Both the position numbers and the translations under genes were made by a program. From Balanoglossus misakiensis (Eukaryota > Hemichordata), in NCBI GenBank assembly GCA_040954595.2, contig CM082578.2, positions 18,290,001 to 18,354,000 of the forward strand: a DNA stretch of 64,000 bases, given 5' to 3'. The notes under the pieces are model-generated. The model was not told where the DNA came from. It did no database searches and saw only the letters and a program-made list of their open reading frames with translations. Of this stretch, positions 39,434-52,285 are shown piece by piece; position 1 is the stretch's first letter, and each line of letters opens with the position of its first letter.

Positions 39434-39879
39434 GTGCAGGCCTGTGGGTCGTGACCTTTGGTTTCTGAAGGTCAGTCAAGCTCTAGTCTTTGGCGCGCTC
39501 GCCTGAACACAAGTACTTACATGTACTATTATTTTCCCCGACATTATACGCCCCTGGCTCCGTGCGGTCACATGAAAGTGGAGGGCTAAGTAATCATTAT
39601 TAAAAATACACACTTTCCGAGTTCACAGCAGTAAGGCTTTTAATTTTGATGGGAGTGTACCATGGACGTCCACGGTTTCTTTAAACTTCACTCTACTAAC
39701 AGAACCAATGGCTGTATAAAAAGGTCTTGTTATATGGATTATCATAGCATAATGTACAATTTAAATATTACTAGTATCTTTGTGATGAAATACTGGTAGA
39801 CAATACATTTGTATGGACAAAACCCGTGAATATGGGTGTGACATGTTGGTATATCTGACTTGAATGTGGCGCCCAAACA

Positions 39880-40034
39880 GTAACCAATCAGTTAGCTCAG
39901 TTGGTAATTAGTCCATGACGTCATATACAACCAATCAGCAACCCGAATAAATTTGCATGTATCCAGGCAGGTCACGAACTCTGACCTTTGTCGCTGTTCT
40001 GCAGGCACGTTTTCTTTGAAAAATAGACGAAAAG
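39880..40034 (+). promoter_or_regulatory. Candidate NR2C promoter and non-coding first exon
   Basis: Two CCAATCAG boxes (39884 and 39931) flank a perfect palindromic CRE, ATGACGTCAT (39915-39924). About 110 bases downstream is a strong splice donor, AAAAG|GTAAGG, at 40035. This order is typical of a TATA-less promoter with a short untranslated exon. The next plus-strand exon I can place is the NR2C leader at 45303, so the pairing is inferred: it needs a 5.3 kb leader intron. A TGACCTTTG half-site pair lies at about 39980 inside the putative exon. Confidence 0.5.
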
Positions 40035-41635
40035 GTAAGGAAAATTCGTATCATTTGGTCATAATTTTGTGCATTGATTGTCCAAGCAGCTTATTGACCG
40101 GAGATAAGGTATGTAGCTCGAAAGATCGACCCAAATATGGGAATCGTTCGACACGGTGTTGTTTCACTTCCAAGCGTCTGAATGCCCAGAGAAGTGTGTG
40201 CATTTTCAACCAGACGCGTTGAATTTTCAGTGTTTTTTTCAAGAATATTTAAGAGATTAAATCGTCATTTTTCGCAATTATGAATACAATAATCGGAATA
40301 AAATTTTATTTAGTAGTAGATTCTCTCACAACTAGAGCAATTTCCGAGTTATTTTGCTATGTTATTGATGTTTTTTAACCCATGACCTTTGTGTGGTTGT
40401 TGTTGCAGAATGACCCCTTCGCGCCAAAAATGGCCCTGTACGCCTTGGGTCGCGTCTTCCCCTTTCGCGACTTTTCGTCTTTGTCTACTCTATTTGCCGT
40501 TCGTTATTGTTAAATCTTACATGACGCCAAAATTTTATACGGAAAACGAATGCATCTTCACATTTCGGTCATTGATGAACGGTAAAAATCCATATTTAGG
40601 CGTGTTTTTTTCCATGCTGACGTTTCACTGTGTTCCAATATGGCTACTGACACTGTCTGAAACCATACAACAGTCGGCCATTACTGTTCGACGCGCTTCG
40701 TGCGCAATGCATTATTCGAGCGCTTTTCTCCCATTATTCTGTTTAGAAGCTCCAGACAGACTAGTTTATCGCGATTTTTTGTCAAAAAACTTCGTCTGTG
40801 CGATATTACGTAGAATAAACAACGAAAAGTTACCATGGTAATTGCAAGTGGAAAGGTTTCGGGTCATAAATTGGCCCTAATTTGAATATTCTCCATATTG
40901 TGTGAAAACGAGATGTCGATGTCAATGGTGAAACAGACATAGGTCATGCAAACGAGGCGTATGAAACACGCAGCAGTGGTGTGTGGTTTTGTTGTATCAT
41001 TTATGCCATAGTAATCTCATTAAATATTTTGTACTGCTTTTTTGTAATGTTAAAAATGCAAACACGAAATGCAACATGTTGGTATTAAATTTACAGTATT
41101 ATAATATTTCATATACATCATTTATTTATACAGTGAACTGTACAAATGTAGTGTGCATTTGCCTTTTAGGTTAAGGTTGATTATGTTATTTTTTGTGCTT
41201 GAATATTTAAAAACAAACATATTGTTTTATTCATTTTCATTTTTCCCACTGTCAGTTTCAGTTAATTTTACAATTTGAAGGCCTTTGTTCATATACATAA
41301 ATAATGGAAGCTTGTTATCGTGAGGGTAGTATAGGTCCAATATGGTCAAACTTGTTTGATCCACCAAGTTACTTCAGCTGTACAGTAGCTCAGAGCACGA
41401 ACTTGCTGTTCTCTACACATGAAAAAGGATGTTGGCAGGTACATTTGTATTAGTCATTAACAAATGCATTTGGAAAGAAAGGTGGATGCACAACAACACA
41501 CTGAAAGCTTCATATGTGTTGGTGATAAAATTATTGGTCATCCTTATTATGTCGTACAAATATATGCTGTGTATAAACTAGTCACTGCTTTTTAACAGTG
41601 AGTGAGTCTCTAAAGCCTATTTCTATTTTCAGAAA

Positions 41636-41740
41636 AGAAAATTTCTGTGGATTTACAAAATGTTAGACCTCTCCCCCTTTCTCGAAAATTTCTGTGGATT
41701 TACGAAATGTTAGACCTCTACAGTACCCCTTTCTCGATAT
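41636..41740. repeat. Two-copy tandem repeat, 47-bp period
   Basis: The block AATTTCTGTGGATTTAC, continuing through ATGTTAGACCTCT and CCCTTTCTCGA, occurs twice, 47 bases apart, with a few differences. Confidence 0.8.
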
Positions 41741-43726
41741 CAATGATTAAACGAATTCACATCTACGTAAAGTGTGTCAATCTGCTTTTGCAGCTGTTTA
41801 ATTGAGTATGGTGCAATAAAACCTGGCTGTCTGTACTTGGCTTATAGCCCATGGTCATATCCTTCTGATTGGCTTTACAAAAGTGGCATTTTGTAGATTT
41901 CTCAAGGTCATGTTCATTTGTTCGGAAGACCTGCATCAATAGGAAATGAGTCCCACGTCCAGAAGACAACTTATTTATGTTAGGGTCACCTTGTCACAAT
42001 CTCCTCCCACCACACGGATGTGCGGAATCAGTCTGCTGTGAAAAGTGAAGGGCTTACACAGGCCTGATCCAAGCTTCAAGAAATGTTAATTGTCCACCTT
42101 ATTCTTGTGTTGTGGCTCTGAGGATATGACCCTTGACCTTGACTGGTGGAAGCCATATTGGTGCACTTTGTGTGTGTCTTTTCTTGTGGGTCAAAGGCCA
42201 TAACATGTAAATTTCCTGCAAGCTGTGTTGGCTTTGGTGTTTTACCGCCATCAAGTGCTATGAAAAAAAGATACAATGGAGAGAACGCCACTTGGCTAAA
42301 AATATAAGCATGTGTACTTTTGCTGAAGTGATGACTGAAACAAATTTAATTAGTAAAATGCATTAAGTGTATGAAATCGGACAATCATAGTAATAATGTA
42401 CATGTACATGTGCGTGCATTTCCTGTTCATTTAGTTCCAGAATTGATGATGCCTGTTTACTCAATCAATGTATAGACTATACATCATGTATTTAGTACAT
42501 TTTCATATCCAGGATAAATAACCATTTTTGCATCTGTGTACAACAAGACTACAGCCTTTGCTAATCTTGTTTAAATAACACGTCACAGAAATGTATCTGT
42601 TTTACATGCAACCAGCTGGTTAGTGATCAGTTCTTGCTGTATGACTGCACTGTCAACCGACAGATAAACACATTCTACATATGATATATAGACCCGAGTG
42701 CACAGCCTCTGAAAGGCATTTCCTTATGTTCCCACTGAGTATCAGTTACCTGTACATATACATGTTAATGCACGTTCATTTTCTCGCATGTAATATTTGA
42801 ACTTTTGGTCAATACGCAGAGAATCAAACCTTTCATTTGGCTAAGTGACGCAGTAAAAGGAGGATCATTGATACTGTGGAAAAAAACCTGACTCTTAACA
42901 ATTCACTGATGCATTCATTTATTATGGTACTACTACAGACCCTTCAAAGGAAAGAAAATATTTTGCCAAGCCAACGTGTCTGCTGATTCTCAGTCAATCT
43001 ATATTGACTAGGTCGGCGACAAGAGCCCACCAGACCCTGTATCAGAAGAAATTGTACTTGTTCACTGCTTAGCATTTCAAACATTGTACACATATCTGCT
43101 CTGAAGCAAACAACAAAACATGGTGGATAGAGTTCACTACATGGGAAAAGATATACCAAAAACATGCTGAGAAAAACGTGCTGATACTTAGTGATAGGCA
43201 AAAGGTTAACAAGCAGAATGTTCACAATAACTCTCTGTTGGCTTTGGTTCAAAGAGAGTGGAGAAATTCTTCATAGGACATTGCCATACATGTACAAGTT
43301 TAATCAATTATAAATTAGGAGACCCTTGAAGCAGATCTTAAACCTGTGAAAAAAAGGAAAAAATGTATATACACATGTATGTACAAAGTAATCCTCAAAA
43401 CATCTCGCACTGAAAGTTTGGAATTGGCTCGAAACTTTGGAAAAATGTCTGTACTGAAACTTAGTGCGCATTGTTGCATGATAATTGAAATTCAGCTTCA
43501 ATGTCGGACCTCCCCCATAATTTCAGTTTGCATACATGTATTTTGACATTATTCATGGCCCCATTATGTTGAAAGGCTTTTGGAGTTGAGATTGTGATCA
43601 AATTATGTCAACATATTGCAACAGTACGAAAAAGACTAAAAGGGTTATCGAAACAACCTCCAAAGTGCTGTTGTTTGGAAGAGAGGGGTGACTGATTCAT
43701 GTCATTTCCTGACTGCCCATTGTCGA

Positions 43727-43742
43727 GGGGGGGGGGGGGGGG
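43727..43742 (+). repeat. G16 homopolymer
   Basis: Uninterrupted G16 in the putative NR2C leader intron. Confidence 0.95.
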
Positions 43743-45302
43743 AGTTGTGTGGAAATGACCCTTTCAGCTGGAATTGTGAACAGATCAATCAACACGTAGA
43801 AAGAAGACCACTTTTGTGCTTGCCTTCATTTTGGTACAGACTCACACAAGATATAAATAGTGTATAAATACAGTGCATGTGTATATAAACACAACAAAGG
43901 TTAGCATGTTGAAATGTACGCATTAAACCCATGACATCCTCTGTTCATCTGGCGCTTTGTCTGCGTCTGTCTGTTTCCAAATTCTGGTAACTCTTGAAGA
44001 TTGGAAAGTCTTACAAAATGATTTGATATTAACATCCCGCTCTGCAACAAAATGATGCATAAAATACTCTCAGTCTTCGCACAGCTCTCTGTTGCTCGAA
44101 TGTAAGTGGCCCAATCAGAGAAAATCCTGGCTGCTACGTGGAATATTATACAATGCCGGCTGTGTTCATTTTCAAACATACACACAATATCTAATCTAAC
44201 TGACCCTACCTATTCTGTTTTCATCTTCAATGATTTTTTGTTCTATGTTATGGTTATATTTGTTGGCAAGTGTTTTCTGAATGTTAGTCAAGGGAAAAAA
44301 ATCAGATGACCTTTACAAGATGGGATTCGGGTATTTTATGCCGGTTGCCATGGGTACACCACTGATCCTTAATAAGTTGATATTTGCCGATGGCAGATCT
44401 GCATATGCTGTTTGAAAGCATATGTCTTGATTAAATATGCGAGAGCTGAATGTACATTGTAAAATGGAGAGATTGAAAATTTAATAAAAAATCATGTGTA
44501 ACTAAGAACATGCCATCAACGCAGACGCACGGCTGGTTGTTATATCACGCGGCCAATCCACTGTGGAGGAGGGGGAATACAGTTGTATGCGCATGTTGGG
44601 ATTCTTTCTGATTGCTGGTGCTGTTGTTTTGCATCACACTCACTTATTTTGGTCGAAATTGTAAACATATTGATCTGATCTCAATACTCATTCACACTTT
44701 TTGCCTGGTCTCCATTCATTTGTACATGTAGCTGCATAATTAATACATTTGTATACATGTACCAGCACTACTCCAGGCTGTAGACGTTCCTGAAAAATTT
44801 TGAGTTACATGTAACTGTTTTAGTTATTCAAAAAACCCAAACAGTCTGGTACAGTGATTAAAATAATCCAGTAACATGATCAGAAAAAGAAACTTGTACA
44901 GAGTCTTAAGATGAATTTTAGTTTAATGAACTGTTTACATGTAAATAAGAACCTTCAAGGGTAATTTAATCAACATTGTGTGGGGAAAATTTCATCTTTT
45001 GTTGAATTATTCATTCAGGAAAATTGAGTGTCTGTAATGCAGAAGCTGTGGCAGTTTTTACCAGCTTTTAGCAATATCTATTTTCAGACTTCAGTAATAT
45101 GAGCCATGTAATTCATTATTGAAAAGAGAGAAGGATATCTGTCATAGGAGTATTTCTAAACAGGAGAAAGCAAAATCAATGAAAACAGGAAAAGTCCTAT
45201 ACGGAAAAATTTCACCATGGCATAATAGTCTCATACAAGATTACATAGATGTAGATACATGTAGCATAATTAAACACATTATATCTCTCTGCCATGTTTC
45301 AG

Positions 45303-45328
45303 CTTGAAGTGTTCCAACTGAAGCCAGG
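45303..45328 (+). other. NR2C 5' UTR part of the first coding exon
   Basis: Follows a good acceptor (TGTTTCAG, 45295-45302). The ATG at 45329 sits in a strong context (GCCAGGATGG). Confidence 0.6.
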
Positions 45329-48300
45329 ATGGAGGGAACACCAGTACAGCTGCAAGTGCAGCAGTCACCTCACCAGCAGCCACAGACCATCCAGGTGCAG
45401 GTACAGCAACAACAGCAACAGCCACAAGGGATTCCGCACCACACAGTGGCAGTGACCACTGTGGCATCCAATGTGGAGACCACGACTGCTGCAGACACTT
45501 CAAGGGAACTGGCGAGCGCCGAGGGACTCACCAGGCTTCGTCAAGAAGAGGTGATCACCAAGGTAAGAGTTGTACAACATGGCTGTGTCTGGATTCAACA
45601 TTTTTGCCAGTTTTGTTTTCATGTTGTGTCTGTTAACTGTCACAAATGTGAACGAGATAGCAGTGTGTCCGAGAGTTCATCACTCAGTTATCAGAGAACA
45701 TCTCATGTCAGTTGCGATTCGTGAAGAAGTGTCTAATGTGACTATTTTGTCTGTCCATATTGCTGACATCTCAGCTATGTAGACATGTACAGCATGTTTC
45801 ATTCTGCAAAACAACAGACCACCTGGGGTCAGAGTGTAGGCTGGGGGTTACGGAGTTCATTTCAGGGGAAGGTAGTGTGGAAATGCAACCCACTGCTAAA
45901 CCAGTGTTTCAGACATTTACAACATTGCTTGTAGCCATGGATGCGTACGGACACAGGACTGAAACAATAAAACAATCAATGGCTACATATATTAACATCA
46001 ACATTGAACAAAACCTGCTCGACTTCTATGCCTGACCACTCCTTCCCCAGCACATGGTTATGCCATGGTCAATTCCATTTGAGCATTCTTCAGTGCAAAA
46101 CCCTGTAATGAATTGACTTTGCAGGTTATCCAAGTTCCACAGATCCAGGTCGTACAACAGCCATCTGGACAGGTGCAGCATGTCACCCTACAAGTGCCAC
46201 AGGTTGGACAGCTCTCAAACATTCACCAAATTCAGCTTACACCAGACAAACTCGCAAAACCTATCGAACTGTGCGTTGTTTGTGGTGACAAAGCTTCTGG
46301 TAAGATACACCACTCATGATTTTTTTGGATACAATTGTTTTTGTTTTTTCTTTTGGTTGAATTCTGTGAGCTTCAACAATGCATGACCAAGATTAACGAA
46401 TTATTTTGAATACAAAGGAACGTACAGGACATTGTATATGCCCCTCAACCTCCACACTGTTTTTCACTGCTTTAAAGTTTCCCAATTTGTGTTGTGTTTT
46501 GAACAAGATGTTTCATTATTTATGTTTGCCAAAGTTTACTCAAAACCCCAGAAAATTTTCATCAGTCATCATGGTGACATCCCAGGATTCTTCATGGTTC
46601 TGTTTTTTCAATAAAAAAAACACATTCCATGTGTTGTCTGATTCCAAAGCAAATAAAAAAATGCATTGATGAATATTGGGGTTAATTAACATCATGGGAT
46701 TGGGGAGATGGTTATGGGAGGAAACTGCAAAAGAAAACTTCTTGGATGTCACATTTGCGGTGTGTTACATTCAATGGTCTTCTGATGCTGCGAGCAAAGA
46801 AGGGTCCCTGCTTGAGGTAAGTGTGTCTTGTTTTAATAAAACCAAAGCCGGGGTTCGCGGCAACCGCCTCCAAAGTCAGTCTGTGTCTCTTTCTCCCAAC
46901 CATCGCAGGTCGCCACTATGGTGTGGTCAGCTGCGAAGGCTGCAAAGGTTTCTTCAAAAGGAGCATTCGTAAGCAACTCTGCTACACTTGCCGCGGCGCC
47001 AAGGACTGTCAAGTGACTAAACATCACAGAAACCGCTGTCAGTTTTGTCGCTTACAGAAATGCTTGGCTATGGGGATGAAAGCTGAATGTAAGTCACCAA
47101 CTAGTCTAGGTGATTATTGGCTTTTTTTAACTGTTCTAATAAGTAGATTTTTTAAGCTTTCATAGCAGTGATTTTGCTTCACAATCATATGCGTTGGCTC
47201 ACAAAAAGACAAGAGAAAGGTCTTCCCTGGTCGGTCATTTTACAGAACACTATAATAACAACCATGCCAGCGACATTGGTATCTTCTACTCAGTGCAACA
47301 CACCCTGATGTGTGCAAAAAAAACAAGACCAGAGACATTTTTCTCTTGTTGTTTTGTGGCTCTACTGTTATTACTCTTATTACAAGGGCCATCCTGTATT
47401 ACCTTAAAACAGGATGCATTCTGTCACCACTTCGATGCCATGCCAAATTTTCGAACCATAATTTTTACTGTCGACAGAAATGCTGCATTTGTACAAAAGT
47501 CTGAAAGCTGACAAAGGCATGTGGATGTGACATTTACTCTCTCTGCTTATGCCACCGTGTGGGTCCATAAGTTCTCTGCTACAGTTGCATTTCAGATTGC
47601 CTTATTGCCTTTTTGCTTGTCTTTTTTTTACACTTGCCATTTTCTGCCAAATTTTGATGTATTGCTTGTGAGAATGATCGTGTATCATGTTGTTCTTTGT
47701 ACGTCACGCATGTGTCTGCTGCCTATCAGTTATCTCTAGAGGTACCAGTTTACTCAGAAATGACCGTTAATAATTGTACTAAAATTATGAAGAGAACCAT
47801 TCAGTTGCTTTTGGGGGATAATGGCAAAAGAATGTCATTAGAAATATTAGAACATCAGAAAGGAAATAAATGTATTGATATTAGAATTATTATATAATAT
47901 TACGGTAAGTTCTGCAGCAGATACATGCATGACATTTACAAACTGGAACAGGTACTCTCAATATCTGTGTATTGTCAATATTTGATGATGTATGTAGACA
48001 TGAGTGATTTATGAGATATACTGTTGCAAAGAAAAATATAAGGAGGGTATGATTTTGGCTCTGCATCTACGGGATTGCTTTGTATAAGTTGTTTTTTTAT
48101 GTCACACAAATACAAACCTTGTATAGTTATTGGGGAACATTTCACTAGGCCGTTAGCCAAGAAATGTAATATTTGGCAATTGTATACCATAAAAGTAGTC
48201 ATTTTAGGGCTTCATGGGAATTCATGTAATTTGAATATTGGACTGATGCTCCTTGACCCTGTGACCTTTGACAGAAATGTATGGAGTCACTGGCAAAAAA

Positions 48301-51300
48301 AGGTCACATAGTAGTAGAGATACTGTTGTTAGTGTTAAGTGTTCCCCTTTAACTCTAAAGGTCATACATATTGACAAACTGCCTCCAGTAATCTTACATT
48401 TAATCAAGGCTGACGTTGCTGAAAAGTGCCGTGTTTTGAAACAGATCCATGTATTTATGTGGTGTCCTTTGAGGAGAATAAGGCCTCCAATTTCCACTCA
48501 GCTTCATTATTGAGAGTTTCTGTCTGGCATTTATATTATATAGTACAGTGACCTTGTCTTTTTGTGTCTGAATATGTTTTTACCCCATAAAAATTGTACC
48601 ATTTGCACTTTCGGTCACCAATGAGCATAGATAACACTCAAGTGCATTCATGAATGAATATTATTCAAAGTGGGGGGGGGGGGGGGGGGGGGCTTACAGA
48701 CATTCCGCCCTTTCACAGGTGACCTTTGACATCTTCAGTGAATTTACCGGAGTTGTATGTGTAGCTTATGGACTAACAGATCTGATACTGTAGTGCTAGG
48801 GCCACAACTAACATGCATGTTCTATTGTAACATCTGCCATGTCAAAACTGGGAAATTTATTCTGGTTATGAAGGCCTTATTCTTCTACATTGCGTGTTTA
48901 AAGCTTGCTGAAGTACACGGAACACAGAGACAATTCAGACTGTTATGGAGGCCTTATTCTTCTGCTTTTAACATGATTTCTCATGCTTCATTATGTTTTG
49001 AATGTTTTTAATATGCACTCAGATACACGCATGTACTCACACACACACACACACACAAAGTTATCCAGGGAAGCAAAAGTTGCTGAATGTCATGTGTAAA
49101 TACTAATTTTGCCTCTGTGAACTCTTGCTCCCCTTCTGTTGTGTGTTATTGATGCCTTGTACAAAAGCATTTCCACGAGCCGAAATGTGTGGTGTGTGTA
49201 CGCAATACAGTTCAATCCAGTCTTTTTCATTGTGGCTTCAACTGTATTCAGAGGTACAGGTACATGCAATAAGTTCACATTGGGAAATGCGCGTATATTA
49301 CACTTTAACCCCATTTACCAGGCTCAAAACTTTTTGGGACATCCCGTATTTCAAATACTTCTATAGCTGTGCAGTGTGAGAGAACTCCAATCAAGTCGAA
49401 CCGCGAGAAATCACCCGGAAACTGTGCTGCGTCCACCGAAAAGATCTACATCCGCAAGGACTTGAGAAGCCCACTGGCTGCCACCCCGACATTTGTAGCA
49501 CGTAAGTATGTGTATTGAATGTAAGCAAATTTTATACCATTTTGTGAAATAATATGGAGTTTGGAAAATGGTCTATTGCAGACATATTACATTGCTACTT
49601 TTTGTTCTCCTTTCTCTGTCCAGTTGACAAGGATAGTAAGCAGCACGTTGGCCTGTTTGATCAGGGCATGCTGATCAACATCCAAGGGAACAGCCCTTCC
49701 ACTGAATCAAGTGCCGCCAATACAGATCTGAGCACCCTGGCCAATGTGGTCACCACCCTGGCAAACATGAGTAAGAACAAGGAAGGCGTGCCGGAGCCGG
49801 CTGGAGAGACTACACAAGTATCCAATGGGGAATCCGGAACAGCAGAAATACAGGCATCGGCTGAAGCGGTCAACCAGATCTCCAAAGCCTTTGACACGCT
49901 GGCCAAAGCGCTCAACACACAAGGGGAAGCAACAGAGACTGCCAGCACAGTTGAAGTGACGTAAGTCTTGTGACAACCAAAACTGTACAGTTAATTTGTG
50001 CCTAAAAGGAATGTTTGAAGTGTCTCTGAATAAACAAATTATGTTCAAATTGGTATACAATCAAATATTTCACATTTGGAACCATATTACTCAGACATGG
50101 CTGAACTGATACCATTTATAATTGGTGCTACTGCTAGGTCAAAGTACTACGATGTACATATGCATATCAGTTTGTGTCATGATATGTAAATGATGTCCAT
50201 CTGGCAGCCTTTTTGTTTTATTTTCTTGTTCGTCAAGAGCTATAACTCAAACATGTGTGAACTGATTTCATTCAAACTATCTATGATTACATATAGTGTA
50301 CCGTTATAGGTGCTCATCCTTCCAAGCTGATCCTTCATTGAAACTGTGTTGTACCCATTTCAGTACGTCTGATTCTTCAGCAAATGGAGGGCAGGGTGAT
50401 GCGTCAGAATCTGGTGGGTCATCAGCGGCCCTCATAGAACTTGATGGTCCGCTACTTACCGACACACATTTCCAATTCAAATTGACAACGCCGTCACCGA
50501 TGCCGCAGTATCTCAATGTACACTACATATGTGAGTCTGCTTCAAGGCTCTTGTTCCTGTCAATGCACTGGGCAAGAAGCATTCCGGCGTTCCAGGCTCT
50601 AGGGTATGTATTGGATCTGATGGTCATGTTCCTTGTTATTCCTTTATTCTGCCATTGAAAAACATACTGTATGCAATTCTCACAACTGTTGTAAAAACTT
50701 CGACTTCAAATGTTTAGGTAACATCCCAAAAGTGTGTGAGAATATATCACTTGTGTTGCTTTACTGATGGAACAGTATTGGAAATGTTCCAACAAATCTT
50801 TGTAAATTTTGTCGTTTCAGACAAGAATGCCACACAACAGTTGTTCAGAAATGTTGGAGTGAATTGTTCACTCTTGGTTTAGCACAGTGCTGTCAGGCCA
50901 TGGCACTATCAACCATTCTCACTGCAATTGTCAATCATCTTCAAACAAGTGTACAGCAAGGTATGCGTAAGTACCCCTTTTATTACAACTCGGACTTGTT
51001 CCATCCCCAGTCTTTTATTTCTGCCAGTTGTTACAGATAGTTGCCTGTGTCAAGTCTTACTAACATCTCAAATATAGCCTATCCCAGTCTTCATGTAGTT
51101 GTTGATATTTTGTTTGTCAATGCCAGCTAAGATGAAAATTATTTGTAGCAACCTTATTACTAGAAACCCCATCCTAGTTGTTTACTGCTTGTAGCAACCC
51201 CATCCTGTAGGTGCTATATGATATAACAACTGTATTCTTGGTGTTTATTCATTTCAACTCAACCCAGTAGGCTTAAGCATTCCCGTCAAATGTTTGGTGT

Positions 51301-52285
51301 GCATGAAATTAGCTAATGTTATTTATCAGAGAAAATTCTATGTTGCATTGATGAGTATTGCGGCAGTGACGTATTTATAATGTATTTGATTTTCTGCCTC
51401 GTCAATGGACATGGAGAGTTGTACGATTTGTGGTTTTGTCAAAACTAAATGATGCATTCCCCCCTCACTTGCCTCTGTGTTTGTTTGTGGTTGCAGACAA
51501 GTTATCAGCTGACAGAGTGAAAATAGTCATGGAGCACATCTGGAAGCTTCAAGAATTTGTAAACTCTGTGACGAAGCTGCAGGTGGATTCCACTGAGTTT
51601 GCTTATTTGAAGGCAATCACCCTCTTCAGTACAGGTAAGGGTGAACTTTGTTTAGGGTTAGGGATTTAGAAGCTTGCGTCCTTAAGAAAAGGTAATGATG
51701 AACTGTGTTTAGGGTTAGGGATTTATACAGAGTACCATCTCCCATGAAATGTCAAACCATTTGTAGGTAATGTTTTGAAGATGCAGAATCGTACCACATT
51801 TGATGTACAGTAACCAATGATAAAAAAATTGAGCCCAGTGTTCTGCTTGCATTTTAGCTATTGTTAATTTTGCTTTGAGTATAGTGAGAGAAAATATGTA
51901 AGATGGGTATATAAATAACTCCGCACTTACACTGCCGCCCCAAACAAAGGTTAATTTATTTGATTTGATTGCTGACATTGTCCCTGACATGTCTTACCCT
52001 GCAGATCACCCAGGACTGGTGAATTCCCGACAGATTGAGAAATTCCAGGAGAAAGCCGTGCAGGAACTGCAGGAATATGTGAGCAGGGCATACCCGAACA
52101 GCACGGACCGCTTTGCCAAACTCCTACTCCGTCTACCGGCGCTCAGGCTGCTCAATCCCAGCATCATGGAAGAGCTCTTCTTTGCCGGGCTGATTGGAAA
52201 TGTCCAAATCGACAGCATCATCCCATATATCCTGCGGATGGAAACAGCCGATTACAACACACAGATCGCCATACAGCCTCAGTAG
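45329..52285 (+). CDS. NR2C: Nuclear receptor subfamily 2 group C (TR2/TR4-type), 9 coding exons
   Basis: Orphan nuclear receptor; vertebrate TR2/TR4 bind direct repeats of AGGTCA, including DR1. Coding exons: 45329-45562, 46125-46299, 46909-47088, 49367-49501, 49624-49960, 50364-50603, 50821-50960, 51497-51634, 52005-52285; 1860 nt, 619 residues, phases all match, similar length to vertebrate TR4. The N-terminus is Gln-rich ([12 protein letters not shown]). DNA-binding domain about residues 128-196, split after [10 protein letters not shown], with P-box CEGCKG and second finger [10 protein letters not shown]. The hinge keeps the family block [19 protein letters not shown]. Ligand-binding domain about 385-619 with [27 protein letters not shown]-like WSELFTLG and the C-terminal [17 protein letters not shown]. 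It belongs to the ancestral single-copy group from which TR2 and TR4 derive, so I do not choose between C1 and C2. Confidence 0.96.
47089..49366 (+). other. NR2C intron after the DNA-binding-domain exon
   Basis: Contains the G21 run, a (CA)n tract and TGACCTTTGAC motifs near 48260 and 48721. The adjacent exons join in phase; no further exon is needed. Confidence 0.5.
48672..48692 (+). repeat. G21 homopolymer in an NR2C intron
   Basis: Uninterrupted run of 21 G residues in the 2.3 kb intron 47089-49366. No exon is seen in the rest of that intron; a (CA)n tract lies at about 49037-49057. Confidence 0.95.

Larger units (their letters stand above)
40035..45302 (+). other. Putative NR2C leader intron
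   Basis: No coding exon recognised. The interval includes a 47-bp-period two-copy tandem repeat (41636-41740), a G16 run (43727-43742) and many TACATGTA octamers. An open frame at 40389-40841 shows no domain I know. The acceptor ...CCATGTTTCAG ends at 45302. Confidence 0.4.

Noticed and set aside
39891-39912. tRNA-like A box (TTAGCTCAGTTGGT)
   Set aside because: No B box (GGTTCGANNCC) at the right distance and no cloverleaf; it sits between CCAAT and CRE boxes.
40389-40841. 150-codon open frame on plus
   Set aside because: No recognisable domain or signal, no exon partners; lies in the putative NR2C leader intron.
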